This document shows positions 36,853 through 45,369 of a stretch of 46,283 nucleotides of DNA, in pieces. Both the position numbers and the translations under genes were made by a program. This DNA is from Pseudomonadota bacterium. GTDB lineage: Bacteria > Pseudomonadota > Gammaproteobacteria > Steroidobacterales > Steroidobacteraceae. A model generated the notes under the pieces. It ran no database searches. It worked only from the letters and a program-made list of their open reading frames with translations, and was not told the DNA's origin. Each line of letters opens with the position of its first letter. Position 1 is the first letter of the stretch. The stretch covers positions 1-46,283 of the forward strand of contig JAJYFU010000013.1 of NCBI GenBank assembly GCA_021790795.1. Direction: 5' to 3'.

Positions 36853-38349
36853 TCATGAATTGATGCCCATTCGGATGGCGTTGCTCACGAGCTGATGCAA
36901 GCTCACGATGGTGTCCATCGGAAAACCGTAATAGGGCAGTACCTTGCTGAACTGGCTCTTGCAGATCGCGCAGATCGCCGCCATGTGGGTGACGCCATGC
37001 TCCTCATGCACTTCGCGCAACGCCTGCATGCGCGGAAGCGCGCCTTTGACGCGCAACTCCAGCAGCTCGTCGGTGAGAAGACCGCCGCCGCCGCCGCAAC
37101 AGAACGTCTTCTCTCCGATGGACTCGGGTGTCATATCGAAAAAATGATTGCAGCTCGCCTTGATCACCTCTCGCGGCAGCACGAATTGTCCCCCCGGCCT
37201 GTCGCCCATGCGCGTGGCTCGCGCCACGTTGCAGGAGTCGTGGAAGGTGAGCTTCATGTGATCGTTGGCTTCCTTGTCGAGCTTGACCACTCCCCTGCGG
37301 ATCAGATCGTAGGTGAATTCGACGATGTGCTGCGGTATGGGGTAACGGGGATCGAGGAAATCGAACGGCCCGGCGAGCGTGTTCCAGAAGCTGTAGGCCA
37401 CACGCCAAGCATGGCCGCATTCGCCCACGATGATGCGCCTCACACCGAGATCGATGGCGGCCTTGCGGATGCGCAGCGCCACCTTGCGCATCTGTGCGTA
37501 ATTGCCGATGAACAAAGCGAAGTTCGCGGCCTCGGAGGCATAGGAGCTCAGCGTCCAGCTGATGCCGGCCTGATGGAAGACCTTGGCATAGCCGATCAGG
37601 CCGTCGACGTGCGGCTCGGCGAAGAAATCCGCCGACGGCGCGATGAGCAGAACCTCGGCGCCTTGGACATCCAGCGGAAAGCGGACATCGACCCCGGTGT
37701 CCTCCTTCACGTCCTCTTCGAGGCCTTCCAGCGTGTTGGCGAGGGCCGGCGCCGGCAAACCCAAATTGTTGCCCACGGTGTGGACCTTGCCGATGATCTC
37801 GTTGCAGTATTTCTCGCCGACGCCGATCTCATCCAGAATCTCGCGCGCCGCCATGGAGATTTCCGCCGTGTCAATGCCAAACGGGCAGAACACCGAGCAG
37901 CGCCGGCATTGCGAGCATTGGTGGAAATATCGGTACCACTCCTCGAGCAAGTCGGCGTCGAGATCACGCGCGCCGACCAGTCTTGGAAACAGCCTGCCCG
38001 CGAGCGTGAAATGCCGCCGATAGACGCAGCGCAACAGATCCTGTCGCGCGACCGGCATATTCTTCGGATCGCCCGTGCCCAGGAAGAAATGGCATTTGTC
38101 CGTGCAAGCGCCGCATTTGACGCATGCGTCCAGATAAACCCGCAGCGACCTGTATCTCTTCAGCAGCTCTGCGAGCTTCGCAACCGCCAGCTCCTCCCAA
38201 TTCTCGACCAGCTCCCCCGGAAACCCGAGCGCCTGCTGATGCTTCGCCGCGGCCTTGAACGGAGCGCTCTTGGCCATCGCACCGGGATGCAGATCGGGCG
38301 TCTGCAGATAGTCCCCGATCACGGGAATCTCGAAGTCGGTCTTCGCCAC
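36853..38349 (-). CDS. dsrK: DsrK, heterodisulfide reductase-like catalytic subunit
   Basis: A 498-residue cytoplasmic iron-sulfur protein, related to HdrD, that handles the DsrC trisulfide or disulfide. Two [4Fe-4S] motifs: CVKCGACTDKCHFFLG (76-91) and CSQCRRCSVFCPFG (about 145-160). CCG-type domains follow with HDSCNVARATRMGDRPGG and FCCGGGGGLL. The start is GTG 38349, one base after the dsrM stop, with GAGG 8 bases upstream; a longer frame to 38463 lies inside dsrM and is not family-like. DsrK binds DsrM in the membrane complex. Confidence 0.95.
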   Translation of the reverse strand: MAKTDFEIPVIGDYLQTPDLHPGAMAKSAPFKAAAKHQQALGFPGELVENWEELAVAKLAELLKRYRSLRVYLDACVKCGACTDKCHFFLGTGDPKNMPVARQDLLRCVYRRHFTLAGRLFPRLVGARDLDADLLEEWYRYFHQCSQCRRCSVFCPFGIDTAEISMAAREILDEIGVGEKYCNEIIGKVHTVGNNLGLPAPALANTLEGLEEDVKEDTGVDVRFPLDVQGAEVLLIAPSADFFAEPHVDGLIGYAKVFHQAGISWTLSSYASEAANFALFIGNYAQMRKVALRIRKAAIDLGVRRIIVGECGHAWRVAYSFWNTLAGPFDFLDPRYPIPQHIVEFTYDLIRRGVVKLDKEANDHMKLTFHDSCNVARATRMGDRPGGQFVLPREVIKASCNHFFDMTPESIGEKTFCCGGGGGLLTDELLELRVKGALPRMQALREVHEEHGVTHMAAICAICKSQFSKVLPYYGFPMDTIVSLHQLVSNAIRMGINS

Positions 38350-38350
38350 G

Positions 38351-39094
38351 CTACACCTCGCTGCCGCCGCGCTCGAGCTGCGCCGCCCAGGGCGCCAGGT
38401 GCCGTTGTTCACGCGCATCGTCCACGTGGTTGCGCGTGGGGCTAAAGAACACGCCCGGCGCATGAAGCAGCTTGCTGAACGGAAACACTATCAGCAGCAG
38501 CGACACCAAAGTCAGGTGCGTCAGGAGAAGGGGATTGACCGGGAGCGGCCGCCAGTGGAAATAAAGCAGACCCAGCACGAAGGCTTTGAACGAGACGATG
38601 TCGGTGTGATCGACAAGCCGGACCGCGAACCCCGAAAGGCCTATCCCCAGCAGCAGAAACAGCATCAGGTAGTCGGAAGGATCGCTGAGATAACGCACCC
38701 GCGCCAAGAGGAGCCGGCGTCCGAGAAGACCCACAATCCCCGCCACCATGAGCATTCCGCCATAGACCCCGAACGGTTGAATCAGCACCACCCAGAACCA
38801 GATCGGCTGAATGAAAAATCGCAGGTGGCGCAGTACCTCGAGCAACAGTCCGAGGTGGAACATCACTGCGAAGATCCAGGTCCATTTGTTGGACTTGAAA
38901 AGGCTTTCGAACAGCCCAACCTCCCGCGCCACGCGAAAGACGACGCCGGTGCGCGTCATCGGAGCCGGCATGGTCGGGATCCTCAACGGCGCCGGTGCAC
39001 GCGCATACATGAACACCCTGTAGCTCACGCCGACAACGAATGTCGCCATCGCCGTGTAGAGCAGAAGCGCGTAGGTCACGGTTATGACCGACAT
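38351..39094 (-). CDS. dsrM: DsrM, membrane cytochrome b (NarI-like)
   Basis: A 247-residue NarI-family membrane protein with five to six spans and histidines for heme b (FHLGLLLEVLRHLRF, HLTLVSLLLIVFPFSKLLH). It links DsrK to quinones. ATG 39094 (MSVITVTYALLLYT) has GAGG 9 bases upstream; an in-frame ATG at 39127 has none. The 96-base spacer from dsrC is GC-rich with a small inverted repeat (AGCCG/CGGCT, 39139-39162), the largest break in this part of the operon. Confidence 0.93.
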   Translation of the reverse strand: MSVITVTYALLLYTAMATFVVGVSYRVFMYARAPAPLRIPTMPAPMTRTGVVFRVAREVGLFESLFKSNKWTWIFAVMFHLGLLLEVLRHLRFFIQPIWFWVVLIQPFGVYGGMLMVAGIVGLLGRRLLLARVRYLSDPSDYLMLFLLLGIGLSGFAVRLVDHTDIVSFKAFVLGLLYFHWRPLPVNPLLLTHLTLVSLLLIVFPFSKLLHAPGVFFSPTRNHVDDAREQRHLAPWAAQLERGGSEV

Positions 39095-39190
39095 GACGTA
39101 CAGCCTCGGGGTGTCCGCCACCTGCATTCGCAGCGCCCAGCCGCCGACCCGTCCCGACGGCTACCGCCCCCCGGCACCGCTATCCGCCGA

Positions 39191-39529
39191 TCAAATGCAG
39201 CCCGTCGGCTTCGGCAAACCGGCATAGCGGCAGGCCTGCTTGGCCGGACCGTAGGGAAAGAGCTCGTAGAGATACTTGCTGTTTCCCTTTTCGGGCCCGA
39301 GTTTCTTGCCGATCGCCTTGGTCAGCACACGGATCGCGGGCGCGACCTGATATTCCGCATAATAGTCGCGAAGGAAATTGATCACTTCCCAATGATTCTC
39401 CGTGAGCGCGATGTTGTCCTCGGCCGCCATCGCATTCGCGACCTCCTCATTCCAATCGGCGAGATTGACCAGATAGCCCTCCTCGTCGACCGCCACTTCG
39501 CTATCTTTTATGGCCACTGCTGCCGTCAT
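39191..39529 (-). CDS. dsrC: DsrC, sulfur-carrier protein
   Basis: A 112-residue DsrC/TusE-fold protein that carries sulfur on its flexible C-terminal arm. Both redox cysteines are present: Cys100 and Cys111 (KQACRYAGLPKPTGCI), ten residues apart, with Cys111 as penultimate residue. That pair marks true DsrC able to form the trisulfide, not TusE. Also NHWEVINFLRDYYAEYQVAP. ATG 39529 has AGGAG 8 bases upstream. The 52-base gap from dsrH contains TTGACG and could host an internal promoter, which would suit the high demand for DsrC. Confidence 0.97.
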   Translation of the reverse strand: MTAAVAIKDSEVAVDEEGYLVNLADWNEEVANAMAAEDNIALTENHWEVINFLRDYYAEYQVAPAIRVLTKAIGKKLGPEKGNSKYLYELFPYGPAKQACRYAGLPKPTGCI

Positions 39530-39581
39530 GTTTCTGCTCCTGACAGGCCCATACCTGAGATGTCGTCAAATCCGTAACACG

Positions 39582-39890
39582 TCAGACCCACGCCTGAACA
39601 TGATGATATTTAACCGCCAGATCGACGAAGCCGCCGTAATCGACCACCTCGACGCCCGGAACCACCTCCTCCGGCGTGAAGCCCCGAGCCGCCAAATCGG
39701 GTCCGAGCACATAAATCCGCTTGTCCTTCGTTGTTTTGGACAACATGGTCCCCGCCGCAGTCTCCTTCAGCGCGCCATAGACCGCATCCTCCATCAGAAG
39801 GATGCCGGAGCCGGGGCGCGAGAGACGCAGACAGGATTCCAGATCGCGCGTCTGCATCGGAGATTTATTGGTCGTATGCAAAACAGCCAT
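39582..39890 (-). CDS. dsrH: DsrH, sulfurtransferase complex subunit
   Basis: A 102-residue TusB-like subunit of the DsrE2F2H2 hexamer that delivers sulfur to DsrC. Cys20 (RDLESCLRLSRPG) is the conserved cysteine, and the family segment GILLMEDAVYGAL follows. ATG 39890 has AAAGGG about 8 bases upstream, 12 bases after dsrF. Confidence 0.94.
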   Translation of the reverse strand: MAVLHTTNKSPMQTRDLESCLRLSRPGSGILLMEDAVYGALKETAAGTMLSKTTKDKRIYVLGPDLAARGFTPEEVVPGVEVVDYGGFVDLAVKYHHVQAWV

Positions 39891-39902
39891 CGCGAAACCC
39901 TT

Positions 39903-40298
39903 TCAGAAGCTGAAGACGACGTCCTGCTCGTCCATCAATGCGCCGAGCTCGACGGCGCCGAGCACCTGCACCGGAACCAGAAGATCGTCCGCCGCGAGGC
40001 CACGCGCCTCGAGTGATTCCCGCTCCACATACAGCTTTTCTATGTCGTAGTCCCCGAGTGCCCGGTACGTGGGCGAAAAATTCTTCTGGCCGATATCCTT
40101 GGTCTGCTGCCCCTTCCTGATCTGGTAGACCCCGTCGTCCACGAACACCAGGCTTACATCCTGATCAAACGCCGCGGCGATCAGCACGACTTCCAATGCC
40201 TCCAGCGCGTAGATGGTGCCGTACGGCGCCTTGCGGTTGACTAACATGAACCGCTTGACCTTCGGGATGCCGCGGCCCTCGTCTTGCGTGTCGCTCAT
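39903..40298 (-). CDS. dsrF: DsrF, sulfurtransferase complex subunit
   Basis: A 131-residue TusC-like subunit of DsrEFH. Family pattern: KRFMLVNRKAPYGTIYALEA, VSLVFVDDGVYQIRKGQQT and LYVERESLEARGL; no catalytic cysteine is expected and none is seen. ATG 40298 has AGGAAGA upstream and lies 13 bases after the dsrE stop. Confidence 0.94.
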   Translation of the reverse strand: MSDTQDEGRGIPKVKRFMLVNRKAPYGTIYALEALEVVLIAAAFDQDVSLVFVDDGVYQIRKGQQTKDIGQKNFSPTYRALGDYDIEKLYVERESLEARGLAADDLLVPVQVLGAVELGALMDEQDVVFSF

Positions 40299-40311
40299 TC
40301 TCGCTTCTTCC

Positions 40312-40671
40312 TCAGTCGCCGAAGACCAGCACCCGGTCCGCCTCGATGCCGGCCTCGATCAACTGGCCGAGACCGGAGATGTGAAAGCCTGGCGCCAGAA
40401 TCTCGGCCTTGATGCCCCGGCGCAGGCTCGCTGCCACGCACACCACCAGATCGATGTCATGCTGCGCGGCCAGTGTCGACCACTGGCGCGTCACGTTGCG
40501 GTCGTCCTGCGGGGGCTCGGTCAGCTTGTTCGCGTTGTTGACGCCATCGTTATAGAAGAATACGCGATAGATTTCGTGACCTTTTGCCAATGCCGCCACG
40601 GCGAACTGATAGGCCGAGTCGGACGCCTGATGCTGATAGGGCCCCTCGTTGACGAGTATTCCGAACTTCAT
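40312..40671 (-). CDS. dsrE: DsrE, sulfurtransferase catalytic subunit
   Basis: A 119-residue TusD-like subunit; its Cys78 (LVVCVAASLRRG) is at the position of the active-site cysteine of A. vinosum DsrE that binds persulfide. MKFGILVNEGPYQHQASDSA is the typical start. Its ATG overlaps the dsrB stop by 4 bases (ATGA). Together with DsrF and DsrH, it indicates an oxidative Dsr pathway. Confidence 0.95.
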   Translation of the reverse strand: MKFGILVNEGPYQHQASDSAYQFAVAALAKGHEIYRVFFYNDGVNNANKLTEPPQDDRNVTRQWSTLAAQHDIDLVVCVAASLRRGIKAEILAPGFHISGLGQLIEAGIEADRVLVFGD

Positions 40672-41771
40672 CGTCCGTCCCCGGTGCCGGCCGAAAGGCG
40701 GATGTGCGCCGAGGCGTTCAGGCTCGCACGGCCGCCGCGCCAGTCATCGATGTGGTAGGGCGTGAAAGGCAGGCCTGTCAGCTCGAAGAAGCGCGGCCAG
40801 CCGATGCGCTCGATCCACTCGCCAATGCGTTCCCACTCCCTGGCGTCCTGTTGATAGGCGCGCAGGATCTTCCTCACCACGGCGGACACTTCCGGCCAGC
40901 GCGGCGGATTGTTGGGCAGACCGGCCACCGCGAGCTTGTGGAACATCGGTCGGCTGCGGGCGTTGGAGTGCTTCCCTCCCACCCAGACGGCGATCTTCGT
41001 ATGCTCCGGATCATTGATCTGCATCGGCGGACACGGAGGGTAACAGGCGCCACAGCAGACGCATTTCGTCTCGTCGACCTCCAGCGTCGGCTTGCCATTG
41101 ACGACGGCGGGCCTGATCGCCGCCACCGGACAGCGCGCCACCACGACCGGACGCTCGCAGATATTAGCCACCAGGTCGTGATTGATCCTGGGCGGTTTGG
41201 TGTGCTGGATGTTGACCGCAATGTCGCCCTGGCCGCCGCAGTTGACCTCACAGCACGAGGTGGTGATACCCACGCGATTCGGCATCCGCTCGTTGGCGAA
41301 TTCCTCGTGCAGCTCGTCCATCAGCGCCTTGACCACTCCCGATGCATCGGTGCCCGGAATGTCGCAATGAAGCCAGCCCTGGGTATGGGAGATTGCGCGG
41401 ACCGAATTGCCGGTGCCCCCGACGGGGAAGCCCGCGGCGTCGAGGGCCGCGATCAGCGGAGCAACCTTGGCCTCGTCTCCGACCATGAACTCGATATTGC
41501 TGCGGATGGTGAAACGGACGTAGCCATCGGCATACGCATCGGCGATGTCGCAAAGCTTGCGGACCGTAAAGACATCCATCTGTCGCTGCGTTCCGGCTCG
41601 CACGGTCCACACTTGCTCGCCGTTCTCGGCCACATGGTGCAGGACACCCGCACGGGGACGCTCGTGCCATTTCCACTTGCCGTAGTTCTTATTCAGGATC
41701 GGATGCATGAACTGGAAGGCATCCGGAACGCCGCTCTCAATCGGCATGCGCGGCTTTGCGGGACCGCTCAT
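40668..41771 (-). CDS. dsrB: DsrB, dissimilatory sulfite reductase beta subunit
   Basis: A 367-residue subunit of the siroheme enzyme that in sulfur oxidisers releases sulfite from persulfidic sulfur. Siroheme/[4Fe-4S] region SCCEVNCGGQGD; ferredoxin insertion with CVCCGACYPPCPPMQIND; SVRAISHTQGWLHCDIPG near the substrate site. ATG 41771 shares one base with the dsrA stop (TGATG), so translation is coupled. Confidence 0.97.
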   Translation of the reverse strand: MSGPAKPRMPIESGVPDAFQFMHPILNKNYGKWKWHERPRAGVLHHVAENGEQVWTVRAGTQRQMDVFTVRKLCDIADAYADGYVRFTIRSNIEFMVGDEAKVAPLIAALDAAGFPVGGTGNSVRAISHTQGWLHCDIPGTDASGVVKALMDELHEEFANERMPNRVGITTSCCEVNCGGQGDIAVNIQHTKPPRINHDLVANICERPVVVARCPVAAIRPAVVNGKPTLEVDETKCVCCGACYPPCPPMQINDPEHTKIAVWVGGKHSNARSRPMFHKLAVAGLPNNPPRWPEVSAVVRKILRAYQQDAREWERIGEWIERIGWPRFFELTGLPFTPYHIDDWRGGRASLNASAHIRLSAGTGDGR

Positions 41772-43045
41772 CAAAGGCCCTCCGTATCTTGTGAGCCTTT
41801 GCGCGCATTCCATTTGGCGACTTCCTCGTCCCAGCCGTCGGTGCGGACATAGGGGTTGGTGCGCGGATGCAGCACCATGCTCGGATCGGGCTCGAGACCG
41901 ACAGCCTCGAGGAAGTTGGCAAAGCCGATCCGCTCGATCATCTCACCGGTACGCTCATGCTCGAGGGCGTTCTCGGCGAAGAAGTCGATGATGCTCTGAG
42001 TCAGCGCCTGCAGCTTGCGGAAATCCTCATCCTTGTCCAGCTTCATGAACGGCACGATCACGGTACCGAAGAGATCCCCGATTTTTAGCGTACGCTTGCC
42101 GCCGAGAAGAATCGTGACGCCCCGGTCCTTGCCTGGACGCAGCGCCTTAGGCATGACGTTTATGCAATGCATGCAGCGCACGCAGTTGCGGTTATCGATG
42201 ACGACAGTTTCGTCATCCTTCAGCGAGACGCAGCGGGTCGGGCAGCGGGTGACGACGTTGTCGATCATCGCCTGACGACCGTGCATGGCCACGAACTTGC
42301 GCACCTCGTCCTGGTCGACCTGGATATCGTCGCGCCAAGTGCCGATCACCGCCATGTCAGCGCGCTGGATCGCGTTCATGCAGTCGTTCGGGCAGCCGGA
42401 GAACTTGAACTTGAATTTGTAGGGCAGCGCCGGACGATGCATGTCGTCCAGAAAGGCATTGATGATCTGAGTGTGCGCGCGGATCTCGTCGTAGCAGGAC
42501 TGCTCGCAGCGGGCATGCCCCACGCAGGACATCGAGGTGCGCACGGCCGGCCCGGCGCCGCCCAGGTCGTAGCCCAACTCGTTCAGCTCGTCGAAGCAGG
42601 GCTGAACGTTACGGCTGCTGCATCCCTGCAGCATGATGTCGCCGCTTTGGCCGTGCAGGGCAATCAGGCCGGAGCCATACTTCTCCCAGACTTCGCAGAT
42701 CTTGCGCAGCGCGTCCGTGGTGTAGTGCATGCCCGGCGACGGCATGATGCGCAGAGTGTGAAACTCTGCCGCCTGCGGAAATTCGGGCGTGCCGTCCGCG
42801 CCGCGCAATTCGCTGAAGCGGGGGATGACGCCGCCGCCGTAGCCGATCACGCCCACCGTGCCGCCCTTCCAATAGCCGCGCTTGGTTTCGTAGGACCGCT
42901 CGAGCTGGCCGAGCAGGTCTTTCATCATGCCGGCGTAAGGCTTGTCCTCGGCGTTGGCCAGACGCTTGAGGCCCGAGACGAAACTGGGCCACGGGCCGCT
43001 TTCAAGCTGGTCCAGCATGGGTGTTTCAGGGGTTTTCGGGCTCAT
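41771..43045 (-). CDS. dsrA: DsrA, dissimilatory sulfite reductase alpha subunit
   Basis: A 424-residue subunit and first gene of the thirteen-gene operon. Siroheme-linked cluster cysteines in SMSCVGHARCEQSCYDE and FKFSGCPNDCMNA, ferredoxin domain with CPTRCVSLK and NRNCVRCMHCINVMPKAL. ATG 43045 (MSPKTPETPMLDQLESGPWP) matches the family start; the frame stays open upstream but without similarity. The ribosome site is weak (ACGAGAC). The promoter must lie in the 210-base spacer shared with the Cas6-like gene. Confidence 0.97.
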   Translation of the reverse strand: MSPKTPETPMLDQLESGPWPSFVSGLKRLANAEDKPYAGMMKDLLGQLERSYETKRGYWKGGTVGVIGYGGGVIPRFSELRGADGTPEFPQAAEFHTLRIMPSPGMHYTTDALRKICEVWEKYGSGLIALHGQSGDIMLQGCSSRNVQPCFDELNELGYDLGGAGPAVRTSMSCVGHARCEQSCYDEIRAHTQIINAFLDDMHRPALPYKFKFKFSGCPNDCMNAIQRADMAVIGTWRDDIQVDQDEVRKFVAMHGRQAMIDNVVTRCPTRCVSLKDDETVVIDNRNCVRCMHCINVMPKALRPGKDRGVTILLGGKRTLKIGDLFGTVIVPFMKLDKDEDFRKLQALTQSIIDFFAENALEHERTGEMIERIGFANFLEAVGLEPDPSMVLHPRTNPYVRTDGWDEEVAKWNARKGSQDTEGL

Positions 43046-43254
43046 TGTCTCGTGTCGCGTGTTGTCTGTTCTGACCTGCTCACGGACTCCGAATCCCGTT
43101 CGCCGCACGCGAAGCCACGAAACTACGGAATCCGAAAGGAACTCTAGGCGCGAGCGGCGGCGGGTGATATCGCGCAGATGGGATATGCTGGCGCGGCACG
43201 GTGTATCTCCGACGGGATATATACGATGCGCGACCGGCCAGGAAACCTTGTTGT
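43046..43254. promoter_or_regulatory. Shared divergent control region of dsrA and the Cas6-like gene
   Basis: About 209 bases between two divergent starts. On the plus strand an AT-rich GATATATACGAT (about 43216-43228) is a fair -10 candidate for the Cas6-like gene. For dsrA I see no good sigma-70 pair. Position implies joint regulation; no operator can be named. Confidence 0.4.
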
Positions 43255-43941
43255 GTGCGGTCGCATTACTGGAACGACGATGATGGAGACGCCAGAGGCG
43301 CCGCCTGCACGGCGGCCGATCTGGCGTTCGCGCTCTCCGGCCGGGCGATTCCGCTCGATTACACTGCCGTCCTTTCACGGGCGGTGATTGAAAAGCTGGC
43401 CTGGCTTGCATCGGTGCGCAGCGCCGGTTTGCGTCTGGCTCTGGGGGTCGAGTCGGGTAACGGCTGGCAGCGCGACGACGGCAAGGGCGCTCTCATCTAC
43501 CTTTCCAGACGGGCACGTCTGGTATTGCGCCTGCCGCTGGTACGGCTCGAAGACGCGAGCGCCCTTTCAGGCAAGACGCTGGAAATTGGCGGGTTCCCGT
43601 TGACCGTCGGGGAGCCCAGGGTCCATTCGCTTACGCCGTCGGATACGCTCTACGCCCAGCATGTCATTGATGAGACCGGTGATGAGGACGCCTTCCTCGA
43701 TCGGGTGGCACGGGCGATCGATGCACTTGGACCCGTACCGCCGAAGATCATGTGCGGCAAGAAACGGCAGGTGGCCAGCCCGAACGGCTGGCTTTGCACG
43801 CGCAGCGTGATGGTCGCGGGACTTGCGCCGCGCGATTCGCTTGCGCTGATGGCCGAAGGCGTCGGCTCCGGCCGGCTGATGGGCTGTGGTCTTTTCGTCC
43901 CGTACAAGAGGTTCAGTGCGCTGGTGCGCGGCGCCGGGTAA
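43255..43941 (+). CDS. Lone Cas6/Cmx6-like protein (type I-MYXAN family) divergent from dsrA
   Basis: A 228-residue protein resembling Cas6/Cmx6, the CRISPR RNA endoribonuclease of the MYXAN subtype. Visible: DLAFALSGRAIPLDYTAVLS near the start, LALGVESGNGWQRDD, GALIYLSRRARLVLRLPL, and a C-terminal glycine-rich loop GVGSGRLMGCGLFVP that fits the Cas6 pattern GxGxxxxxGxG. I take GTG 43255 as start because the family begins shortly before a YW...DD stretch, present here as SHYWNDDDGD; GTG 43201 is an alternative. No CRISPR array or other cas gene is in the window. It is divergent from dsrA and ends 6 bases from cysG. Role unknown; a housekeeping RNA-processing or dsr-linked role is possible. 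Confidence 0.75.
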   Translation: MRSHYWNDDDGDARGAACTAADLAFALSGRAIPLDYTAVLSRAVIEKLAWLASVRSAGLRLALGVESGNGWQRDDGKGALIYLSRRARLVLRLPLVRLEDASALSGKTLEIGGFPLTVGEPRVHSLTPSDTLYAQHVIDETGDEDAFLDRVARAIDALGPVPPKIMCGKKRQVASPNGWLCTRSVMVAGLAPRDSLALMAEGVGSGRLMGCGLFVPYKRFSALVRGAG

Positions 43942-43947
43942 CAGCGC

Positions 43948-45369
43948 CTATCCGACCGCTTTGAGCGCTGTACCCTCTGCGGTATCTGCGCCCTCGAACC
44001 AGGCGAGCCGCTCGTGGAGCCTGACCACCTCCCCGATGATGAGGAGCGACGGCGGCCGCATCCGGAATTCGGCGGCCCTGGTGGGCAAGCTTGCCAGATC
44101 ACCGATCAGCACCCGTTGGCTCTGCGTAGTGCCGTCCTGCACCAGCGCGGCGGGCGTTTCGGCCGAAAGCCCTGCGCCGATCAGCCGCTGACAGATCGAC
44201 TCGAGAGCGTGCAGGCCCATATAGACCACGACGGTCTGACGGGGCTGGGCCAGTGCGCGCCAGTCGAGATCACCGCCGTCCTTGAGATGACCCGGAACGA
44301 AAACGCAGCTATGGGCATAATCTCGATGGGTCAGCGGAATACCTGCGTAGGACGCACAGCCCGACGCCGCCGTGACACCCGGCACGATCTGGAACGGAAT
44401 GCCCTTTTCGGCCAGCGCATCCGCCTCTTCACCGCCGCGCCCAAAAATGAAGGGATCGCCGCCTTTGAGGCGCAGGACCCGCTTGCCCTGGCGGGCAAGG
44501 CGTACCAGAATCTGGTTGATCTCGTCCTGCGGCAGGCTGTGGTCGCATCGCGCCTTACCGACATAGATGCGCTCCGCGCCGCGATGCGCGAGTTCGAGAA
44601 TTGCCGGCGCCACCAGCCGGTCGTAGACCACCACATCGGCCTGCTGCATCAGACGCAGGGCGCGGAAAGTCAGCAGGTCTGGATCGCCGGGACCTGCGCC
44701 AACCAGATACACTTCGCCCACCGACAACGACGATGGCGTGTCCCGCTGCAGCGCCACTTCGACGGCGAGTCTCGCCGCCTGCTCCCTTCCTGTCAGCATC
44801 ATCTCAGCCGCCGGGCCCTGCAGCACGTCTTCCCAGAATCGGCGGCGCTGCGCCAAGTCCGAGAATCGGCGCTTGACGCGCTCCCGGAAGCCCTCCGCCA
44901 GCGCGGCCAGCTTGCCATAGGAAGCCGGCAGCAGCGTCTCCACCTTGGTGCGCACAATGCGCGCGAGAACCGGCGAGGCCCCGCCGGATGACACAGCCAC
45001 GATCACCGGGGATCGATCGACGATGGAGGGCACGATGAAGCTGCAAAGCTCAGGCGCGTCGACCACGTTCACTGGAATCGCACACTTCCGGCACAACCCG
45101 GAAACCTCGCCATTGAGGGCCTCGTCATCGGTGGCAGCGATGACCAGCGCGCTGCCCTCGAGGTCGCTCGGTTGGAATACGCGGGCGCGGTGGCTGATCC
45201 TTCCCGCGTCGCGATCCTGCACGAGACTTCCGCAGAGCTCGGGTGCCACCACCGTGACGGCGGCGTTCGCCCGCAGCAGCAATTCCGCCTTGCGTGCGGC
45301 GACCTCGCCGCCGCCCACCACGAGGCAGGGGCGCAAGCGGATATCCACGAAGATCGGCAAGAATTCCAT
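43948..45369 (-). CDS. cysG: Siroheme synthase CysG (trifunctional)
   Basis: A 473-residue enzyme making siroheme from uroporphyrinogen III. N-terminal NAD-dependent dehydrogenase/ferrochelatase half: VVGGGEVAARKAELLL (17-32), AATDDEALN and the catalytic region VSSGGASPVLAR. C-terminal methyltransferase half: GEVYLVGAGPGDPDLLTFRA, VYDRLV, LKGGDPFIFGRGGEEA and PGVTAASGCASYAGIPLTHR. Its product is the DsrAB cofactor, the likely reason for its place beside the dsr operon. ATG 45369 is family-like with a weak ribosome site. Confidence 0.95.
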   Translation of the reverse strand: MEFLPIFVDIRLRPCLVVGGGEVAARKAELLLRANAAVTVVAPELCGSLVQDRDAGRISHRARVFQPSDLEGSALVIAATDDEALNGEVSGLCRKCAIPVNVVDAPELCSFIVPSIVDRSPVIVAVSSGGASPVLARIVRTKVETLLPASYGKLAALAEGFRERVKRRFSDLAQRRRFWEDVLQGPAAEMMLTGREQAARLAVEVALQRDTPSSLSVGEVYLVGAGPGDPDLLTFRALRLMQQADVVVYDRLVAPAILELAHRGAERIYVGKARCDHSLPQDEINQILVRLARQGKRVLRLKGGDPFIFGRGGEEADALAEKGIPFQIVPGVTAASGCASYAGIPLTHRDYAHSCVFVPGHLKDGGDLDWRALAQPRQTVVVYMGLHALESICQRLIGAGLSAETPAALVQDGTTQSQRVLIGDLASLPTRAAEFRMRPPSLLIIGEVVRLHERLAWFEGADTAEGTALKAVG

